Origin: Sphingobacteriales bacterium
GTDB taxonomy: Bacteria; Bacteroidota; Bacteroidia; AKYH767-A; OLB10
Assembly: GCA_021299095.1 (NCBI GenBank)
Contig: JAJTFW010000015.1
Location: forward strand, 1 to 34,899
Direction of reading: 5' to 3'
DNA length: 34,899 nucleotides
Within the stretch, counting starts at the first letter, position 1. Each line of letters opens with the position of its first letter. Positions 31,222 through 34,899 of this stretch are shown here, piece after piece. The translations under genes were made by a program, and so were the position numbers. A model generated the notes under the pieces. The model ran no database searches, was not told the origin of the DNA, and saw only the letters and a program-made list of their open reading frames with translations.

Positions 31222-32688
31222 TCAACGCGGATTCTGGAAAATCTGTTCGAAGTTTTCTCCATACGTGGTGCGGACTTTCGTTTTATCCACATCATTCATG
31301 GATTCGGTTCGCCGCTTCAACCTGACCATCCATTGCGTGTCGAAAATTTCACCGCGCGCATCGCTATGTAACAAGCTGAAATCATTGCCACCGATTTCCG
31401 GGCAGTAAAAAATAAACTTCCGGTTGGTTTGATTGCCAATTGTATAATACTGCCAGATTTCGTAGGGGTACGTCCCGGGCTCATTGTAGTTGCGACTGAT
31501 CTGGTTTGGGATTCCGTAACGCAAATAAACCCGGCCTCTCTCAGTCATGTATCCTCTCTTTCTGCCAACGGAATAATTGTCGTTCACTTTTTTGACTTCT
31601 GCAGCGTATTTCTGCCAAGCCTCCTGAGGTGCAGCAGGATTTCGCCTGTACCAGAAATCATAAAAGAACTGCTGCATTTGTACAAGATCAGCGATAGTTA
31701 GCTGATTGATTGCAAACGTATTCTCATTCGGATTGGAAATAGGCCAAAGACTACGGATTGATTCGGCAAGCGAGTCCTTGTTGGTGAAGAACAAAACGAA
31801 TGTTCCTGCTAAATCGCGATTTGAAAAAACCAATTCACCATTTTCACTGCTCGCTGCGACCGGATTGCTTCGTTGAAAAAACACCGATTGCTCGGCCAAG
31901 AGCTTGTTCTCCTTGTCCCTTAATTCGAGTAATAACTGGTAATTTCCAGAGGAGAGTTGACGAATATCGATTTCGTTCAGGACAGGAATGACCGCCGCCG
32001 ATTTCACACGCTTGAATCCTGTATAGGAATCCATGACGCGCTTACCCTCATTCAAAATAATCTTGTAGGTTATAAGTAAATCACCACCATCGGCAAAAAC
32101 GGGATAGAGTTCGGCGTAGTACGACAAGGACTCTCTTGAACGATCAAAAAAGTCATCAACCAGTGGCTCAGTTTTCAGGCTTTTGTCACTTTCATCTGTC
32201 CAATGTCGGCTGATGAATTTGATATCAGAAATGCAGTCTTTCGATTTGAAATCGGGGATTTCAATATCCTGCACGACTTTTTGAGCCTTGTTTTCTGCGC
32301 GTTTTGAATCCCTTAATTCCAGTTCGAGCTTATACAAGCCCGGACTCAAACCAATCCGGTGTACATCATTAAAGTCTTCGATTGAGGCAAGCGTATCGCT
32401 CGTTTCCGGACCCAATAGATTGAACTTGTCGAAATACCGCACGCTGTCGCCTTTCGAAATCACCAGTGTGGCTTCGACCGTGGCGCTGAATTTTCCATTG
32501 CCTAAAGCTGAATAGCCGACGCTGAAACCATCGATTAGCGTATAGGTTTCAATGTATGGACCGACGCCCGGCGCTTGAAACACGCAATGCGAGAAGCGGG
32601 CTTGAAGTACCTTGCCTTGGGCTGAAGCCGATTCGGGAAGGCTGATTAGGCAAAGGCTAAACAGGAAACAAGTAACAATCCGTAGCAT
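31222..32688 (-). CDS. GWxTD-domain exported protein
   Basis: The 488-residue protein has a signal peptide (cleaved near ASAQ, about residue 24). Ig-like beta domains follow (about 30-290; GKFSATVEATL, GLYKLELELRD, GNYQLLLELRD). A C-terminal GWxTD domain (about 300-470) contains FFYDFWYRRNP, RGRVYLRYGIP and PYEIWQYY. GWxTD proteins are conserved in Bacteroidota and related phyla; the function is unknown, though envelope roles are assumed. Downstream are a glycosyltransferase and the FAH gene. The ATG is 4 nt from a TATCTTTG element. Confidence 0.9.
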   Translation of the reverse strand: MLRIVTCFLFSLCLISLPESASAQGKVLQARFSHCVFQAPGVGPYIETYTLIDGFSVGYSALGNGKFSATVEATLVISKGDSVRYFDKFNLLGPETSDTLASIEDFNDVHRIGLSPGLYKLELELRDSKRAENKAQKVVQDIEIPDFKSKDCISDIKFISRHWTDESDKSLKTEPLVDDFFDRSRESLSYYAELYPVFADGGDLLITYKIILNEGKRVMDSYTGFKRVKSAAVIPVLNEIDIRQLSSGNYQLLLELRDKENKLLAEQSVFFQRSNPVAASSENGELVFSNRDLAGTFVLFFTNKDSLAESIRSLWPISNPNENTFAINQLTIADLVQMQQFFYDFWYRRNPAAPQEAWQKYAAEVKKVNDNYSVGRKRGYMTERGRVYLRYGIPNQISRNYNEPGTYPYEIWQYYTIGNQTNRKFIFYCPEIGGNDFSLLHSDARGEIFDTQWMVRLKRRTESMNDVDKTKVRTTYGENFEQIFQNPR

Positions 32689-32692
32689 GCTT

Positions 32693-32700
32693 CAAAGATA
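32693..32700 (-). promoter_or_regulatory. -7 promoter element next to the GWxTD start codon
   Basis: TATCTTTG matches TAnnTTTG exactly and ends 4 nt before the ATG. With the usual spacing the transcript would begin at or next to the start codon. A clear -33 TTTG is missing. Confidence 0.5.
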
Positions 32701-33290
32701 GCTAGTGGTCAAGCAATTTCAGATGTATGTTTGAGGGGTTGTGACGAGTTGAAGACATCGGAATTAGCCGTTTGCAGTCGGGTGCATTAGTTTGTTTCGG
32801 GTGTTATTTGCCTATTGTTTCCGATTTTTGCCGTGGAGGGAGGCGGATGGCCGGCCCCTGACGCAAGGGGGGCTTTTATGGTCTTATGGTGCCCATTTTG
32901 ATAAGTCACAATCCGTTAAAATTGCCCAAGCACAAGGGAGTTAAAGTTGAATTTCCGACCAAGTCGGTCGTTGTAAAGGGCTTCAATTAAAAAGCCAATG
33001 CAAAAGCGGTGTGCTATCCATTTCACATGTGCGAGGGGTAATCGACCAATGATGGTTCATCCCCATTAGCTGAATAGCAAGTAAGGTTTACCTCATACCG
33101 TGCTTCACTCTACTTCCTGGTGATGCCTTTGGGAAAGTCCTGCACATAAGCAGCTCCGGTCATCTTTTTTTACGTCTTTTCCGACTCGAGGGGGCACTAT
33201 AGTATCAGAGGGGAAAATACAGGGCGTACGTACTTACTCGATTTCAACGTTCATTTCTGGTATTACATCCAAGCAAGCTTGGCTTTTACC
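32701..33290. other. About 590 bp without a recognisable gene
   Basis: No long frame or known RNA was recognised on either strand. Visible structure: a repeated CGGGTG unit (32779 and 32798), a GC-rich hairpin (CCCCT-GACGCA-AGGGG at 32855-32870, followed by GGC and T4), and a small stem at about 32957-32971 (CCGAC/GTCGG). It separates the GWxTD operon from tRNA-Ser and could be remnant DNA, a regulatory region or an unknown RNA. Confidence 0.5.
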
Positions 33291-33320
33291 TAAAATGAAA
33301 ATGCCCCCAGCGGGGGCATT
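33291..33320 (-). terminator. Terminator of the tRNA-Ser gene
   Basis: A perfect 9-bp inverted repeat AATGCCCCC/GGGGGCATT with a 3-nt loop (33300-33320), followed on the minus strand by the T-rich TTCATTTTA. It lies 10 nt after the end of the tRNA. Confidence 0.85.
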
Positions 33321-33330
33321 GGTTGTTATT

Positions 33331-33418
<88 letters not shown>

Positions 33419-33606
33419 GGGGACAAAGATAATGGATGGAAGTATTCGAGGGAAACTGAATTGGCCAGATTTCTTACATACGATTGACGCCCCAAGGTCA
33501 ATTTTCTGATTTGGCTCTTCATTCCGATAGCGCCTTGAGAACGAAAAGCATTCTGGGTCTCAATAAGGCTACTTCTGAACTTTCAACTCAGGAGCGGGTG
33601 GAATCC

Positions 33607-34899
33607 TTATTCGCGGATCCAACGAATCGTTTGATTCCAATTTTTGCCGCTGAGCCGGATTAAATAGGGGCCAGGGGGGAGATCAGATACTGGAATGGAA
33701 TTTTGGTTGGCCGACAAGCTTCCAGACTTAACTGACTTCCCGAGTAGGTCAACGATTAAAAATTCAGTAAATTCTACATCCGGTAGGCCAGTGATGTTAA
33801 GATTGTTGAATGCCGGATTCGGCAGGATTTCAATCCGAGGTTGGTGCTGTTCTTCAATTTCTCCGGTACTCGTCGGACATGCCACGATGAACTGCCCCAT
33901 CATGCCATGGTCTTCATGCGGCAGCATATGACAGTGATACATGTATGGAAATATGCTGTCGCAGAAATCTTCAAATCGTGCGATAAATCGGACGGTTCCC
34001 ATGCCAGCGGGCACCAAAACAACATCTTTTTTGCCCGCCAAATGAGCGGGAGGGGCAGCGCCATTTATATCCAGGATGGTGAATGAGGTGTTGTGAATGT
34101 GAAACGGATGGGCAATAGGGGATTGGTTGGTGAGGGTCCAGATTTCAGTGTTGCCCAATGGAATGGTATAGTTGATGATATTTTGGTCGAACATCTGGTT
34201 GTTGATCATGAATGGGCCCTGAATCGCTGTGGGCCCCATATTCATGGGCATGAAGGTCAGACTTCGGGTTGCGTTGGCTGATCCAGGAGGAATCGGGTTT
34301 GACGGAACCAGTGTATTGGGAATTGAGCTTATTGGATTACTGCCAGCCGCTTGAACCTGTATTCGTAAAAGACGAAAGTCAGCGCCATTCAGCGGGTTAG
34401 TGCTGTATCCAGGGATGATCTGGCCTGGCCCCATACCGGGTTGGGAAGCACCGTACACCGCATTGGGTAAATGGGATGCGAAACGGATCATGTCCAAGGT
34501 CTGACCATTCAAGCCTCCAAGGTCCAACAATATTTCGGCCCTCTCGCCAGGTGAAAGACTCAATCGGCTTAACAAAACTGGAGCTTCCAGTAAGCCGCCA
34601 TCGGTGCCGATCAGATTGAAACTGAAGTTGCCTTGAAAACCAATGTTAAATACGCGTTCGCTGGCCGCGTTCAAAATACGCAATCGGATAACCTGAGCAG
34701 GGGCGTTCAAAATCGGATCGATTGATCCATTTACAACTACCGTGCTATCAAATGGATTGTCGAAGCTGATCTGGTTGGACGTATCAAATGACTTTGTTTG
34801 GACAATCAAGGGGAAGTCGTCTGTACCATAGGTGCGGGGTAAGGCAAGTGTGGATTCAATACTATCTCTCACGATAATCATCCCCGTAGCTCCTCTCGA
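33607..34899 (-). CDS. Multicopper oxidase with T9SS sorting domain, 5' end cut by window edge
   Basis: The frame is open to the right edge, so the first cupredoxin domain with its HWH ligands lies outside. What remains starts with GMIIVRD, the end of domain 1, then domain 2 and domain 3 with the copper ligand motifs HPFHIH (around 34105) and HCHMLPHEDHGMM (33898-33936), which carry the type 1, 2 and 3 copper ligands, including the HCH. A type-A T9SS sorting domain follows (ILPNPAFNNLNI, about the last 75 residues). The enzyme is probably CotA/CueO-like and acts at the cell surface, oxidising copper, iron, manganese or phenols. No neighbour points to a substrate. Confidence 0.92.
   Translation of the reverse strand, partial: SRGATGMIIVRDSIESTLALPRTYGTDDFPLIVQTKSFDTSNQISFDNPFDSTVVVNGSIDPILNAPAQVIRLRILNAASERVFNIGFQGNFSFNLIGTDGGLLEAPVLLSRLSLSPGERAEILLDLGGLNGQTLDMIRFASHLPNAVYGASQPGMGPGQIIPGYSTNPLNGADFRLLRIQVQAAGSNPISSIPNTLVPSNPIPPGSANATRSLTFMPMNMGPTAIQGPFMINNQMFDQNIINYTIPLGNTEIWTLTNQSPIAHPFHIHNTSFTILDINGAAPPAHLAGKKDVVLVPAGMGTVRFIARFEDFCDSIFPYMYHCHMLPHEDHGMMGQFIVACPTSTGEIEEQHQPRIEILPNPAFNNLNITGLPDVEFTEFLIVDLLGKSVKSGSLSANQNSIPVSDLPPGPYLIRLSGKNWNQTIRWIRE

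Noticed and set aside
32761-32960. Integron attC-like sites (repeated CGGGTG, GTTAAA words)
   Set aside because: No paired core sites with the required spacing, no integrase and no cassette ORFs.
33110-33163. 17-codon minus-strand frame (begins MTGAAYVQDF) in the gene-free stretch
   Set aside because: Looks protein-like over a short distance, but the upstream frame is closed at once by a stop and no continuation is seen in other frames, so neither a gene nor a remnant can be supported.

Overview
The window is chromosomal DNA from a member of the Bacteroidota. The evidence is a set of type IX secretion system (T9SS) features: PorP/SprF, a PorE-like TPR/beta-propeller/OmpA protein, two adhesins with gliding-motility-associated C-terminal (CHU_C) domains, and type-A sorting domains on a gingipain-like protease and a multicopper oxidase. 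GWxTD, TIGR02757 and DUF3276 proteins and a long NusB fit the same phylum. Promoters resemble its TTTG-N19-TAnnTTTG pattern rather than -35/-10. The order within the phylum cannot be fixed from the sequence alone. No phage, transposase, CRISPR array or classical defence system was found. The DNA looks like a mostly stable core region with a few lineage-specific genes.

Layout. 1-2.8 kb: 3' part of a YfhO-type membrane protein, then an FKBP isomerase lipoprotein with a strong terminator. 2.9-4.3 kb: three overlapping genes for small exported proteins (two with CxxC motifs, one TPR). 4.3-5.1 kb: TIGR02757/DUF2400 protein, reading the other way. 5.5-7.0 kb: an isolated gene I do not recognise. 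7.1-10.5 kb: C25 (gingipain-type) protease with a T9SS sorting domain. 10.5-12.3 kb: lipoprotein, conserved CarD/tudor-like protein and a YciO/Sua5 protein. 12.3-19.2 kb: an eight-gene minus-strand operon, leucine dehydrogenase-nusB-DUF1573-yajC-ybbR-coaE-MBL exonuclease-nnrDE, with one clear promoter. 19.3-21.6 kb: divergent ABC exporter with a TTG start, then DUF3276. 21.6-29.5 kb: a five-gene, mostly overlapping minus-strand operon (adhesin, PorP/SprF, PorE-like, adhesin, REC-Hpt response regulator). 29.6-32.7 kb: GWxTD protein, a glycosyltransferase broken by a small deletion, and a fumarylacetoacetate-hydrolase-family enzyme. 32.7-33.3 kb: about 600 bp without a gene, then tRNA-Ser(UGA). 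33.6 kb to the right edge: multicopper oxidase with a T9SS sorting domain, cut by the edge.

How it works together. Two themes dominate. One is the housekeeping operon linking amino-acid catabolism, transcription antitermination, the Sec accessory YajC, CoA synthesis and NAD(P)HX repair. The other is T9SS-dependent surface biology: the 21.6-29.5 kb operon appears to encode two surface adhesins together with their outer-membrane partner, a periplasmic peptidoglycan-binding protein and a phosphorelay protein, and two unlinked T9SS cargo enzymes flank the region. The best candidates for something undescribed are the REC-Hpt protein inside the T9SS operon, the exported CxxC/TPR/CxxC trio, the leader ORF in front of the ABC exporter, and a set of promoter-like elements only 4-5 nt from start codons that suggests leaderless transcripts.
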